A stretch of 64,000 nucleotides of DNA, from positions 434,001 through 498,000 of the forward strand of contig JAGMWG010000006.1 in assembly GCA_020744225.1 (NCBI GenBank). The letters run 5' to 3'. Below, piece after piece: positions 22,605-34,611 of this stretch (its first letter is position 1; each line of letters begins with the position of its first letter). The stretch comes from Paraphoma chrysanthemicola. Its lineage: Eukaryota > Ascomycota > Dothideomycetes > Pleosporales > Phaeosphaeriaceae. The notes under the pieces were generated by a model, which saw nothing but the letters and a program-made list of their open reading frames with translations, was not told the origin of the DNA and ran no database searches. Both the position numbers and the translations under genes were made by a program.

Positions 22605-25476
22605 ATGACGAGCAACCCACGATCTCCCTCACAGAGGTCCTTCCGCCTTTCCAACCACGGTTTCCAGCCGCTCAACGGCATTGGCGACAACATGGACAAC
22701 CGCACCAACAACATACCGCTCCAGACGGTCGTCAGTCACACACCCTCGCAGACCACACCCACCTCGCCCGAAAATGAAAAGTCGGAGAAGACGGGCATGT
22801 TTTCCCGCGGTCGCAGGAGGATCGCAAAGGTCGACTCGAGGACGGGCGCGCCACTGCCTCCTCGCGGCGACCAGGAGGAGAAGACGGCGCTCAACCACAT
22901 GGGCAGGATCTATACGAAGATCCTCAATTACAGCATTGTCACGCGCTACATGATTTACGTGGCGCCTGTTGCGCTCCTGCTGGCTATTCCGATCATCATG
23001 TCGCAGACGGGCCAGATTACAGGCTCAATCGGCAATGCGAACCAGAAGAAGTTCTGGATCTGGATTGAAATCAGTAAGTGACTGGCGTGTGGAGGTGCTT
23101 CCATGTTTACTGACTGTGGCAGTCTGGCTTAGTTTCTGGATCATGAAGATTGTCGCTCACTTCCTACCCAATGTCTTCGAATTCCTCATCGGCGTTGTCA
23201 GTCCCGGCGTGCGAAAATACGCCCTGCTGCTGCGAGCTATCGAAAAGCCCCTTTCGTTTGTTTTATGGATGATTGTCAACCAAGCCACGTTCCCCGCCCT
23301 CGTCAGAGTCGAGGAAAAAATGACACGACTAGGCTGGATGGACACGATGCAGTCCGTCCTCCTCGCCCTCCTTGTCTGCACCGTCATCATCCTTGGCGAA
23401 CGCATCTTGATCCAGTTGATTAGCATTAGCTATCACCGAAAGCAGTTCGACTCGAAGATCAAAGAATCGAAGCGCAACGTCTACCTTCTCGGAGTGCTTT
23501 ACGACACCTCACGAGCGCTGTTCCCAGCATACTGCAACGAGTTTGCCGAGGAGGATTACACTATTCAGGACACCATACTTGATCTGGGATTGGGCAGCAA
23601 GAAGGGCACAGCAAAGCATGGACGTTCGGGCAGTCGCACACCCCTGCGTCTCATCCAAGAAGTTGGACGCGATGCTGGGCGTATCGGAGACAAAATCACC
23701 TCCGTCTTTGGCACCATCGCCTCCGAGATTACCGGCAAGAAGGTCTTCGATCCCAACTCTGCGCACTCTATTGTCTTGACTGCTCTGGAGAGGAACAAGT
23801 CTTCGGAAGCTCTCGCTCGTCGTATCTGGATGTCATTTGTTGTGGAAGGCAAGAACGAGCTTACCATGGAGGATTTTGTCGAAGTCATGGGTCCCGGTCG
23901 CCAGGAAGAGGCCGAGGAGTGCTTTTCCTCGCTTGATCGCGATGGCAATGGCGACATCAGTCTCGACGAGATGATTCTGACGGTCACAGACTATGCCAGA
24001 CAGCGCAAATCGCTCAACACCAGCATGCATGATGTTGATCAGGCCATCAACGCCCTCGATGGCCTGCTACTCACCATCGCTCTCATCGTCTGCTTGTTCG
24101 TCTTCATCGCCTTCCTCGCACCGGGATTCCGCGCGACCCTGACCACGTCCGCAACGGCCCTTCTTTCCCTGTCCTTCATCTTCGCCACTACAGCCCAAGA
24201 GGTTCTTGGTTCCTGCATTTTCCTGTTTGTCAAGCATCCCTACGATATCGGCGACCGTGTCGATATCACTGCCGAACAGCTTACCGTTGAACACATCGCT
24301 CTGCTGTACACGGTCTTCAAGCGCGTTAGCAACGGGAAGACGGTGCAGATTCCGAATATCCTCCTCAACAGCTTGTGGGTCGAGAACATCACGCGAAGCA
24401 AGGCTATGAGAGAACAAGTGTCCGTCTTCTGCGCTTTCGATACTTCATTCGAGGATGTCAATGCACTGAAGCAGGAGATGATCTCCTTCGTTCGCGACCC
24501 AGCCAACAGCCGCGACTTCCACCCTGATATTGAGATTGAGGTTGTCAGTATCGCTGAAATGAACAAGCTCGAATTGCGCGTGGAGATCCTGCACAAGAGC
24601 AATTGGTCAAATGAATCGCTTCGCACGGCTCGACGGTCCAAGTTCATGTGCGCCTTGGTTCTGGCCCTTCGCAAGGTTCCGATCGCTGGTCCGGGCGGCG
24701 CAGACGCTGCCTTGGGCTCCGCTGACAAGCCGTCTTGGTCCGTAGCTGTCCCGCCAGCTGATGCTGTCGCAGCATACCAGAAGTTCAAGGACGCTGCAGA
24801 CGCCAAGCGCTTAGTTCCGCTGAACAAGCCTGAAGATCAGAACGACAAGGGCAAATCAACTGGTACCGACTACCTTGGCGCGGGTGTCGCCGGTGAAGGA
24901 GAGGCAGTAAATTCACTAAATAATCGGAGACCTGGCGTCGACCCTATCCGTGACGAAACGTGGAACGCTCGCGACGACGTCAGCACCCTCGGCCGCCCTA
25001 GCATGGATGCCCGACCAGATCTTGATGAGGTTCGCGGTCTGCTTCACAAGGCGAGTAGCGCTGGAAAGCGCAAGGGCGGTTCGACACTTTCCCCGTACAC
25101 GACTCGACCCTCTGGCGACATGTCACGACAAGCCAGCGGCATGCCACCACTTCCTCCCCCGGCTGTAGGGTCGCAATACGCGCCTCCACCCAGCGGCCCA
25201 CCTTCCGTCCTGCCACCAGGACCGCCGCCACGAAGCACAGCCCCAGGATCACCAAGTTCAATCTCTACAGGTAACTTTGAAGAGGTCCAGTTCCAGACCA
25301 TGGTCCCACCGCCACGCTCTGGGAGCAGACCTAGGGCGCCTACCGTGACGGAACAGCAGCAAGGCCCGAGTGAGCGAAGGTGGGAGATACAATCCCAAAA
25401 TACGGGTGCCAATCCGAACAATCCGTACAGGAGTCCTACAGTTCCAGGCCAGGGATATCAGTTCAAGCGGGAGTAG
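22605..25476 (+). CDS. mechanosensitive ion channel with EF-hand (MscS family, Msy1/Msy2-like)
   Basis: Fungal MscS-type channels of this architecture (fission yeast Msy1/Msy2) sit in the ER and limit calcium rise and swelling under hypo-osmotic shock. Two exons (22605-23073, 23123-25476) give 940 residues. Residues 1-110 are polar and Ser/Pro-rich. Several transmembrane helices follow (MIYVAPVALLLAIPIIM; the spliced segment entering IWLSFWIMKIVAHFL; FVLWMIVNQATFPAL; VLLALLVCTVIILGERILI). One canonical EF-hand loop, DRDGNGDISLDE, lies at about 428-439. The pore-lining and MscS core helices come next (LLLTIALIVCLFVFIAFLAP; from about residue 498 TSATALLSLSFIFATTAQEV; the HPYDIGDRVDI beta domain). 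The last 200 residues are disordered and Pro-rich. The EF-hand upstream of the pore helix is the normal order for fungal members and implies calcium feedback on gating. Confidence 0.95.
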
Positions 25477-27848
25477 ATCAAGGTGTCTAGCGTGAGATGG
25501 AACTGGTTATATGTGTAATGTCTTTCATATCTCTCTATAAGTCCGAGAGTCTTTAGCATGGTGACTGTCTGCGTACTCAGACGCTCACTTTGGCGTTGTA
25601 AATGTAGTTTTAGTCGAGTAGCACGTCGCTGAGATGGCGGTGAAAGACGCGAATGTTTGATACACAATTTCAGAGTCAAAATTCTAGGAAGTGTACTCAT
25701 GACATGTATCCCAAATCATCAACATGACAATATGAAAGGTTTAACCTTGTGCGTAGAAGTCTATTAACCTTTCGGGGTATCCTGGGGCACGTGGCTGTGG
25801 TCGCTTGGTATAAATGCCTTGTCTGTGCAATCACATGTGGTCATGCCAGCTTGATGTATAATGTCTTGCATCCTTTTATCGAACTTGACATTGGGATACA
25901 GTATGTCGCTCTTTCGCCTTTCAAAATGTGTTTGAGAGCGTGTTGTCAGTCATGTAAGCTGGTTGCGTGGCGACGACGAGTTGGACTACTTCAGGAACAT
26001 GGGGACATCGCAGCTCGAGAATTTGAGTATACCATGGAAATTCAAATTTCATTCTCTTTGAAATGGATCGCTTGGAAACTGGTTGTATGGAATATAGAAT
26101 ATTATTTATGATGTTAAAGAAGAGCAGGTGTATTGCATATTGTAAAATGAATGTGGCGCGGAAAGAGCTGTTGAAAGCTACAAGCGTGCATACCGCAATT
26201 CCAGACAATCGTGCTCTTCTTCTTCGTCAAACCTCCCAGCGGACTTTCCAAAATTATACCACAAGGATCCATGAGCTGTCTCTCGTTTTTGAGAGCCAAA
26301 TCACCGTGTCGCGACAGCAATGTGTAGGACACCGGCCACAAACAAAAATAGGAACAGCACATGTCATGCCTGCTTTGTGCTCCAAATCAACCTTCATAAA
26401 GTCTGGACCAAGAAGATGGTGTTCTCAAAACAATTACTGGTAAATTTCTTGATCTCAGAGTGGTGTTTTACAGAACAAATGGTAGCGGCTGCTACTTGTG
26501 CAGTGATGTGGTAGTGCGTGCATAAAATCTACAGCTCGTTCGCAGGCTCCTTGGTTCCTCATTACACTTCAAAAAGCCTTAAATATGAGAAATCTAGATG
26601 GAAACATCAACCTAAGTACGCCTTTATGTCTCGGAAAGAGTATCGAGCACTTCGATATGTGTGAGACGGTGTTGCCCAAAACCATTCCAGAACAGACCCA
26701 GGCTTTGGAGAAGGCCATCGCAGGCCCAGTCAAAGGTCTTGACATGGAGTGTATGGTGCGCTCAAAAAGTCGTCAACTTTTTGTATGGCTCATAAAAATG
26801 ATTGCGGATGAATTCTATGATGAAATCGAATATGTAACGGGCAATTGTAGTGATCTTCCTGCGGTGTAGTTCGGAAATACGAGGCTGCTGCTGCATGTCC
26901 GGTCTCGGCGTACAACATACATTTGTATGGGTCTCCGGTCTCGATTGCTCGTTTTTTACCTCCTCGTATCTCTCATCCAATTTTGCACTGCGATCGAAAA
27001 CATATGGTTGCTGCTGCATGTGCTCTCTCGCCTCTTGGCAATTATTGTATACATAAACCACCTCGCTCGCTCGTATCTTGCTTCCTCGTCTTCCTCCCTC
27101 AACCCGTGGATTCAGAATAAACACGGAAAGACTTGCTGGAGAGTTTTTCGTAGGCTCTTTACTCTTGCTCAATCTAGCGGGCTTCATGTGGGCTACGCTC
27201 ATGTCAGTCATATGTTGTTCTCAATTGGACTAGGATGTATCGCGTTGTTTGTACATTGGTTGGAATTACTCGTACCTTGCTTAGGATCTTGAGGAGGCGG
27301 CTTTGTACACATGGCCGGATCAATCGACGAAGCATCTGCAGCTGGCACAGAAGCAGCGTCTTGCGTTTGATGGTTCTGCTACAAAGGCAGAAGGGTGCTG
27401 GGGTTCTCTTCGGCACTATAACGACGTCAGTAAGTTCCATCAAAGCCTTAGATGGACAGTACCTCATAGTTGGCGACTTGGGTCAGGACTTAACCTGGTC
27501 TGGAGTTGAAAAGTAGGAGCGTAAGGTCTTATCGGAGGAGGAAGACGGGTATTATCACGCGTAAGCCCCGCCGGAAACAGCTGGTAGAACAAACGCGACC
27601 AAGCCGTGTCTAGATACAAGTAAAGTCAAGTAAAGGTAAAGTGGAAACCCAGCCGTGCCCCATTGAAGGAGTGAAAGACCGTGTAGCATACATTACGTAG
27701 CTAGAAACTGCGACCCCAGCTATCATGTAATATGTATCATGTATCCAGACACTGTGCAACACAAGTCTGTCGAATCGAGCCTCGACACACATGTGACAAT
27801 GCGAGAAGCTTCCTCCTATTCAGCACCCATGACCAAGGAGAACACCGA
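25477..27848. other. gene-poor stretch, nothing recognised
   Basis: This is 2.4 kb of mostly AT-rich sequence after the channel gene. Short frames, such as reverse 26762-27211 (149 codons), have no recognisable domain. Two copies of a GCTGCTGCATG motif occur around 26884 and 27009. There is no tRNA, transposon or splice-consistent gene. Confidence 0.5.
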
Positions 27849-29525
27849 TTAGTTACCCGTAGGCTCCTTCTTCACCTGAGTGCCGTCCACGGTCCGTTTT
27901 GCGGGGACGACCTTGTCTCCAGACTGCTTCGTAGCGCTCGGAGCCTCAACCGCCTTATTGACCTCCATGTACTTCTCCTTACGAAAGGCGATTGACTTGA
28001 TGAGTGCATTGGGAGCGGAGCGAATGCCCGTGAGAAGGTACATGCGCAGGTCTGTATGTTTTTGCATGACCTCGTCCCAATCCGCAACAGAACCTTCCAC
28101 ACGTCCTGTGTCGGTGAAGTGCGCAGCTAACGAATCGAAAAAGAATTGACGAAGCTTAGATTCCTCGACGGTGTGATTACAAGCGTAAATGACTTCAGTA
28201 GTTGTAAGAGGCTTGTATCCGAATGCTGCTGCGTATTTATTGAAGATTCGATCCATCGCATAATTCTTGAAGTCATTGCTCTGTAGTGTCTCGCCCAACA
28301 CCCAGGCTTGGGTGTCTAGGTTGACGTCTGAGACACTGGCCATGATGGAAGCAAACTCCGTGGTGTAGCTGCCGTCGTACATCCACGCGACGAAAAGCTC
28401 GAAGATGCTGGGATCAACTGCAGGCATTGTGATGCGGAGTTCCTTGGGCTCCTGATTGTCGCGGCTGCATTCGTCCTTGATCTTTTTCGAGTAGTGCGAG
28501 AGCAGTGCTTGCGGGAGCGACCACGTTACGGCGGTGCTGTTCGATGTCTTTGAGCCGATTCCACCACCAATGACAAGATCAATCCCAGGCCCTCTCAACC
28601 TACACGAATTAATCCCCTCCTTCCAATAACTTGGATTACTCACAATTGTAGCCGGGTGCGTCCAGATGCCCTACCTGGCTGGAATTGGTTCTCGCTTCGT
28701 CCTGTTGTCTGCACGACTGAAGCAACGTCAGCTTGGATATCAATGACACTTATAAGTTCACGTTTTGAACAGAATAACAAATCTGCATCTGCGTCCACAA
28801 CAATCAAACTTGTGGTTAATGGTGTACTCTTCTGGTCCGAAATCTGCAAATGAAGCAAACGCCACCAACGCTATTATAGTCGAGCGTTCAAATGCCCGCC
28901 AACCAATATGGCACCTCATGGCCAGTCACCATATTTGACGTCCTGCTGCGAAGAACAGGTAACGTACCAGGAGTAGATCCTTTTGTGGACTTGTCAGGAC
29001 CTGGAGTCTGCGCGGAGACATTACTCGCAGTCGCGGTAGTTCCCATAGAAGAAGGCTGGGCAGTTGCCTCATTAGGCTCTTGCAGCGAATCAGTATAGAT
29101 CGATGGCAGCATAAAGACAATATGGGAAACGGGTAGGAAGAGAGCAAACTCACTCTGAATCTGCTGAGTCGCGGCGCTCGCAGGTCCAGACACGCCATTC
29201 ACAGTCTGCTGGGCAGGCAGAGTGGGGGTTTGAGGTTGCAAGACGGTGCCCGGTGGGGCAGGTCGAAGCCAAGAGTTACTTGGGTAAGGTGTCGTCGGCG
29301 GTGTGAATGAGGAGTTATTTTGCTGAGTAGCTTGATGATACGGAGGCCACTGAGCTGGCATGCCATTGTGCCCGAAAGGCTGACCGATAGCACTGGGCAT
29401 CTGGGCGAACGGGCCAGAGACGGGCACCGAGCCGGCTCGAGCGAACGAATTGGGCGGGTTCACGTTGGGATTACTGGTTCTGTGTCAGTCGATAGATGTA
29501 CGGATTGGAGCAATACACACCTCAT
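27849..29525 (-). CDS. BTB/POZ-domain protein with long disordered N-terminus (model by inference)
   Basis: The C-terminal exon (28599-27849) encodes a fungal-type BTB/POZ fold: GPGIDLVIGGG, WSLPQALLSHYSKKIKDEC, ELRITMPAVDPSIFELFVAW and MYDGSY. A helical region and a basic tail ending VKKEPTGN follow. BTB proteins usually act as dimerisation or Cullin-3 adaptor modules. No ATG is available in front of the BTB exon: the apparent GTG start at 28643 is really a splice donor. A phase-consistent chain 29525-29521, 29473-29154, 29078-28968, 28708-28675, 28599-27849 joins it to the Pro/Gln/Asn-rich coding stretch upstream and totals 407 codons (406 residues). The start would be an ATG split from the rest by an intron after five bases. 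The alternative is two separate genes. The BTB part is secure and the linkage is inferred. Confidence 0.65.
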
Positions 29526-29807
29526 GCTGCGCACTTCCGATGGCGTCCTACCCGACGCAGCGTGAGGGTTATGAGATGAGCTGTTGTTGCAGAAGGTGAG
29601 TGAGCAGGTAAGATTTGGTGCTGAGGAAGTCGCGCGTTGCCACATGAGCACCGCAAAACGAGTCTCACAACACAGGCGCGAGCTAGCCACGGTCGAACCA
29701 GGTGAAAGTGAACGTGAGCCAGCCATCATCAAACATACTGGGCCTCAATACTCTCGACAACCAGCACATCCGTAATCATGTACACATCTCATATTTCCTC
29801 ACAAAGT

Positions 29808-30670
29808 CTAACTCTTCTCTTCCGCCTCCTTCTCCTTGACAACCGCATCCTTCTTCGGCGGCCTCTCCCCAAATATCTCACTCCCAACCCTAACCTCATC
29901 ACTCCCCATGGCAATCGCACCCTCAAAATCCGCACTCATACCCATACTCAATTCCAACCTATTTTCCTCCCATCCCAATTCCTTCGCCACACCATCCCTC
30001 GTCTCTCTCAGCGTGATGAAATCCTCATTCTCGTTCTCCGCCGTGGTTTCTTTACTCCTCGCAATAGCGCCAATCGTCATGAGCCCCAGCAACTGCAGAT
30101 GCGGACACTTGTCGATAATATGCCGACATAAAGACAGAGTATCTGCTGGCTCGACGCCTGATTTCGAGTCTTCGCCGCTTGTGTTGACTTGCACCATGAC
30201 TCTTAAGTTGTCGGCCGTGTCGTCCTTTTCGAGCAACGCTTTCCGCCCCTTTTCTAGTTCATTTGCCTTCTTCTCGCTATCGACACTGCTCACGCACCAG
30301 AGGTTTGGTATTTGTTCGGCGAGTTGCTTGCATTTGTTCGACTGGAGACCGCCAATCATGTGCCATTGTATCGATCGCGGGAGGATCTTGGATTTCTCGA
30401 GGAGTTCTTGGACGTAGTTCTCGCCGAAGTGTGTGTGGATAGGGTTAGGCGGTTGGTGCAGGGCCAATATGTCATTTGCGGGTTTGAGTTTGGAGACGGC
30501 GATGAGGCGGACCTACGGGTTGTTAGCGGGCGCACGGTGAGTGGCTTGGTGGAGAATTCACGCACATTTCCGTTGCCCTTATTGGCGGCTTTGATGCGCG
30601 AAGTTATACTGGTCAGGTTCTCGGCGAGTTGCTTCGCGCGTTGAGCATTGATTTGCATGTCGTCGGCCAT
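29808..30670 (-). CDS. YggS/PLPBP-family pyridoxal-phosphate homeostasis protein
   Basis: This protein buffers and delivers pyridoxal 5'-phosphate and belongs to the alanine-racemase N-terminal-like fold (yeast YBL036C, bacterial YggS, human PLPBP). Two exons (30670-30566, 30512-29808) give 269 residues. The PLP-binding lysine is Lys43 in IAVSKLKP, at the start of exon 2. Other family blocks are HTHFGENYVQELLEK, WHMIGGLQSNKCK, MVQVNTSGEDSKSGV, LQLLGLMTIG, SMGMSADFEGAI and SDEVRVGSEIFGER. The Met-Gly-Met-Ser-Ala-Asp-Phe block is the phosphate-binding signature. The tail is Lys/Glu-rich. The start MADDMQINAQRAKQ gives a normal N-terminus. It is co-directional with the hydrolase gene upstream, with no sign of operon-like coupling. 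Confidence 0.95.
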
Positions 30671-31161
30671 TGTCACAGTTGACGTGTGGTGTCGCGCGCG
30701 CAAAGTTCACGACGTCAGGCAGGGCGGAGATAAGGAACTCGGTAATCCCGTCAGCCACATCGCATTCCAGATCAAGCACGCGACGAAGCTTCACAGATCC
30801 ATGACATTTTGGAATTTACTTCGCCATCAGTCTTCCCGAGACTATCTTTGGTCCTTGCTGGTCGTCCTTCGCCCCATCGAAGGTCGGAGAAGTTCAAGGT
30901 CCTCAAACGCCTGAGAACACTCACCTAACTTCGAACTCATCTGTAGTACAGGTTGCGAGAGCCTCGATCGTGGTGGAACGCTCTGCAGTGTGGTACCCCG
31001 TGCTGTCTTCCACACCTTATTCAGAAAGCCACGAAATGCCTTCCTCCTTTCATCGCTCATCGGGCGCGAAGAACTCGTAGAAGCGCAAATTTTACCACGA
31101 ACCTGATTCTCCACACTTGATCAGCTGGCTGACACGGGACAATGGATCGTGTAGCAAGTGT
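30671..31161. other. intergenic, or an alternative 3' exon of the hydrolase gene
   Basis: A reverse-strand frame at 31114-30842 (90 codons) can be joined in phase to the hydrolase gene through a putative 59-base intron (31167-31109). If it is not an exon, this stretch is the hydrolase 3'-UTR plus the promoter of the YggS-family gene. Confidence 0.35.
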
Positions 31162-32417
31162 TCAAACCTCTTCTGGCATTGGGAACGCATCTCGGACTCT
31201 CCGAAGCCACAGTTCGCTTGCCCCGAAGGATGGGTCTATTAGGTGGTCGTGATCGGTACCTTTGACGATCTCGCTTCTGTATTCGTAACTCGGGTCCGAG
31301 ACAGACGGTCTCGATTCACCGGGGCATCTGTTGTTACTGGATGTTGATACACGCCCTGGAATCCAGCAGCCGTCAAACCATTCGCGTCCTCGGTTGCCCA
31401 CCATGTGATCGGACTCTGCGTGGAATGTCTCGATGACCCATGTTCTATTGTGCCCGTTCAGTCTGACGTCCTCCTCGATGATCTTGGAGAGTAGCGGCAC
31501 AGCATAGTTAATGTCTGACCAGTGTAAGCTAGGCGAGCACCAGGGTATGGATCGTGGCTTCTTCATGAACAATTGAGCGTCCGCGGATATGCCATCCATC
31601 GATTCAGCAAAGAGGATTTTCGTGATCAACTTGCGCAGCTCCTCCACTACAGTGGGATCATCCAGGTTCGGACCGGCGTAGTCATCGGGCGAGCCGATTG
31701 ACGGGGCTCGCGATCTCGTTGGAGTTGGTGCGAGTGAGATCGGGCCGGGTGCCGACCGCCACGATCCCATTGTACCGTGTACTAGACTTCCGCTTAGTCC
31801 TACCAGGGGAATCACGTTTGCATTAACGAATTTTGCAATAGAGGCGAATTGGCCAATCATCGGTGCTGGTAGCATGGAAGTCGCCTGCATTTGTGTGATC
31901 TTGGAATGAACTGGGTGGACCCATGGTGCGAAGAAGCAGACGTAGGGACACGCTGGATGGAGCAAATATGGATATGTCAAAAGGATGTTGAGCAGGTAAA
32001 TGTCGCCGCCGCTGTGACTGGCGAGTGAAATGTAGGGAATGCGAAGGTGCTTCAAAAGTTGAGGGACCATTTCTAGATGCATGAGCTTTGAGTGCCACTT
32101 TACTAGGTCAGCTGTTGCTCACCTAGGAATGTTTGAATTCTCTTTTCTGGTTCGACAGTATCGCTGCCGCCGTTGCCTGGTCGATCGACATGGATGATTC
32201 GAACGTTGCATGCGTGTGCGAGCTGATCTAGCGGAGCATAGCAGACTCGTGTGCCCATCAGAGCGCCACAGAAAAACACTACCGCATTGCTGTCTGGATC
32301 TCCAAAGTCGGCATACGAAAAGCGGTGAGGCTTGGCTCGGCCTGTATCCGGGTTTGGGGGTAGAGTGAAAGTCCTGTGGAAGCGCCGATCGGAGATGAAT
32401 CCCAGCACGTCATTCAT
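31162..32417 (-). CDS. alpha/beta hydrolase, fungal type
   Basis: This is an alpha/beta-hydrolase-fold protein of unknown substrate. Two exons (32417-32123, 32072-31162) joined by a 50-base intron give 401 residues, ending PMPEEV. The early core strands are VVFFCGALMGTRVCYAPLD and IIHVDRPGNGGSD. The nucleophile elbow is SHSGG with Ser119. A late segment with HAESDHMVG and GTDHDHLID can supply the acid and the histidine. A variable cap is rich in Ser/Pro (residues about 185-230). A second gene end is possible. A donor at 31167 (GTTTGA, weak) and an acceptor before 31108 keep the frame open to 30842, which would replace the last residue with an 88-residue charged tail. I consider the shorter form slightly more likely. 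Confidence 0.85.
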
Positions 32418-33322
32418 GTTGTCGCATCAATCAATAGTGATCGTGTGTTATTCAGGTCGTTGTGGTGCGCGTGTATAGGTTCGCAGGCGAGTTGTAGTGG
32501 GACACGTAAACTTCGAAGAACTCAGCCCACGTGGGCTGACGGACCCCCTCATTATGTCATGCGGCTGTGATAGGAAGGCAGGAGTCATGATGAAGGAAAG
32601 AACCAGGAGTGAATATGACTGTGGTAAGAGCGTGAGACAACGATAAAGGAGCGCGACGACCAGGTTCTCCAGACGTTGTTTCGGCCACACTTGACTGAGG
32701 TCTGTCATTAAGACTTGGTATTGTCTGGGAAGCCAGCTGCAGGTATTGCATGTTCTAACCTGGTCATGCACTGCTGTCGCGCCATTCGCAGTAGTTCGTA
32801 CTGCAGATACTCACTGCGACTGGGCAACAAGGATTTGAAGTATGCTGCAGGTACGGAATTGACTTGGCCAAAGGTGCGACCCGACCCTGAGTCGCCAAGC
32901 TAGCCCCGCAAGGCTGGGGCGGAAGTTCTCCCCACAACAGACCCTTGCACTGCCTCTCCATCTCGTGTTGGCAACAACTGCCTAAGTAGCCAATGTCGAG
33001 CTCGTGAAGCTACTCCCACTGCTTTATATCCGAGTATGCATCAACTGCGGTGCCACAAAAAACTCTCTGAATCCTCCGGGTGACTCTCAGACAGATTGCA
33101 ATAGATGGCCAAGGCCTTGTTTAGCCCAATAAAACATCCATGGCAGCATGGGAATGAATATAAAGAGCTTCCGTAAATTGGGGAGCTTTCCCGTCATGCC
33201 GGACGCCGGTCCTAAGCTTACAGCTGTATAAAGATATATATGTTGCAAAGGTGGCTGTTCGCAGAAAGTGCGACTGCCTTGTTTCCAGTTACCACTTTCC
33301 AGCGCCTGCATTCGACGAAACC
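32418..33322. other. intergenic between divergent hydrolase and epimerase genes
   Basis: This 0.9 kb spacer between two start codons has no supported gene. TATA-like sequence (ATATATATG) occurs near 33233-33241, about 85 bases before the aldose epimerase ATG. Confidence 0.5.
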
Positions 33323-34611
33323 ATGAGGTTCATCTCAGCAGCTTTCGCGGCCTCAATTGCCGGTAGTGCGCTTGCACAACCAGGCTCACCTCGCCCAGAC
33401 GCACAAGGACGCTACACGCTCGAAGCTGAGGGCATCAAAGCCCAATTCATTCCCTATGCTGCGACACTCACCAATTTATGGGTCAAGGGCAAGTGCTGCA
33501 ACTAATCAAACGACACAGCTGCTAATTCTTGCAGATAAGAATGGTGTGCAACGCGATATTGTTCTGGGCTACGACAACACTTCGTTCTACCGTAAGCATG
33601 TCGTTGCTGCTGAGTAAACGTGGTCTGACAACGTGCAGCTGTCGACCCGGGCCATCCAGTGTACAACGCCATACCAGGACGCTACGTGAACCGCATTGGC
33701 AACGGCCAGTACTCCATTGACAACGTGACATACTTCACGCAGAAGAATGATGGACCGAACACGCTTCACAGCGGAACTAACAACTGGTCGTTCAGAAACT
33801 GGAATGTCTCCAAGGTCACCAGCAAATCGATAACCTTCTCCATCTACGACGCCTCCAACTCATCGCTGGGTATGATCGGTGGAGTCACTGCCAGTGTGAC
33901 GTATTCGGTCTCCAAGAACAAGTGGCACATTTCAATGGACGCGGTATCGAACGACCAGAAGACGCCAATCATGTTGACCCAGCATACGTATTTCCAGCTG
34001 GATGCTTTTGCTCGTCCTGACAACCGCACCATCTGGAACCACACGCTCTACATGCCCGAGGCCAAGCGTGTCCTGGAGATTGATGGTAACGCCCTGCCGA
34101 CTGGTGTGATCGCCGATATCCCCAAGAACGACATATCGGATTTCTGGTCTGCGCCACACCAGCTCGGCTTCGCGTCAGGAAATTCAGGCTTCGAGAACAA
34201 CTGCGGCAACGGCTGCCATGGATACAATGGCAACTGGGCGTTCAACAACAAGAGGAACAAGAAAGCCCCTGCCCTGACTTTGAGCAGCGAGTGGAGTGGT
34301 ATCAAGGCTGACCTTGTGACCGATCAGGACGCCGTGGTGCTGTATACCTGCAACTGGAACGATGGAAAGACCGAGTTCAAGAGCACCCAGGGCGTTACTG
34401 GCCAGGATAAGTTCATTCCTCGGGACGGCTGCATTGCGATCGAGGCGCAGGACTATGTTGATGGCATCAACCAGTGAGTATCCCGCCCATCATTGGGCCG
34501 CACTCCAGCTGACAGCGTTGCAGTCCCGAATGGGGTCGTCTGGGCAAGCAGATCTTTGGCAAGGGCCAAAAGTATCGATGGGAGTCGTCGTGGTCGTTTG
34601 GCACGATCTAA
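33323..34611 (+). CDS. secreted aldose 1-epimerase (galactose mutarotase family) with a GC-AG intron
   Basis: The enzyme interconverts alpha and beta anomers of aldoses such as galactose. Four exons (33323-33488, 33535-33591, 33639-34473, 34524-34611) give 381 residues. A signal peptide MRFISAAFAASIAGSALA with cleavage before QPG points to the extracellular space, so the substrate is probably sugar released from plant or microbial polymers. Family signatures: YAATLTNLWV, RDIVLGYDN, NAIPGRYVNRIGNG, NTLHSG, the catalytic-type His in TQHTYFQLDAF, and the C-terminal Glu in AIEAQDYVDGINHPEWGR. Several N-glycosylation sequons are present. The first intron (33489-33534) begins GCAAGT rather than GT, and it is the only reading that keeps the conserved KDKNGVQRDI join in phase. 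The other three splice sites are normal. Nothing is truncated. Confidence 0.93.

Noticed and set aside
26762..27211. 149-codon reverse frame with two MQQQP segments
   Set aside because: The repeat comes from a duplicated GCTGCTGCATG motif; no domain and no splice support.
28840..28858. Separate small gene for 28640-28858 on the reverse strand
   Set aside because: No ATG, and the sequence is better explained as intron between BTB-gene exons.
32103..32122. 20-base intron in the hydrolase gene (donor GTGAGC, acceptor CTAG at 32103)
   Set aside because: In phase but far too short for lariat formation; the 50-base alternative (32122-32073) restores the expected family sequence.
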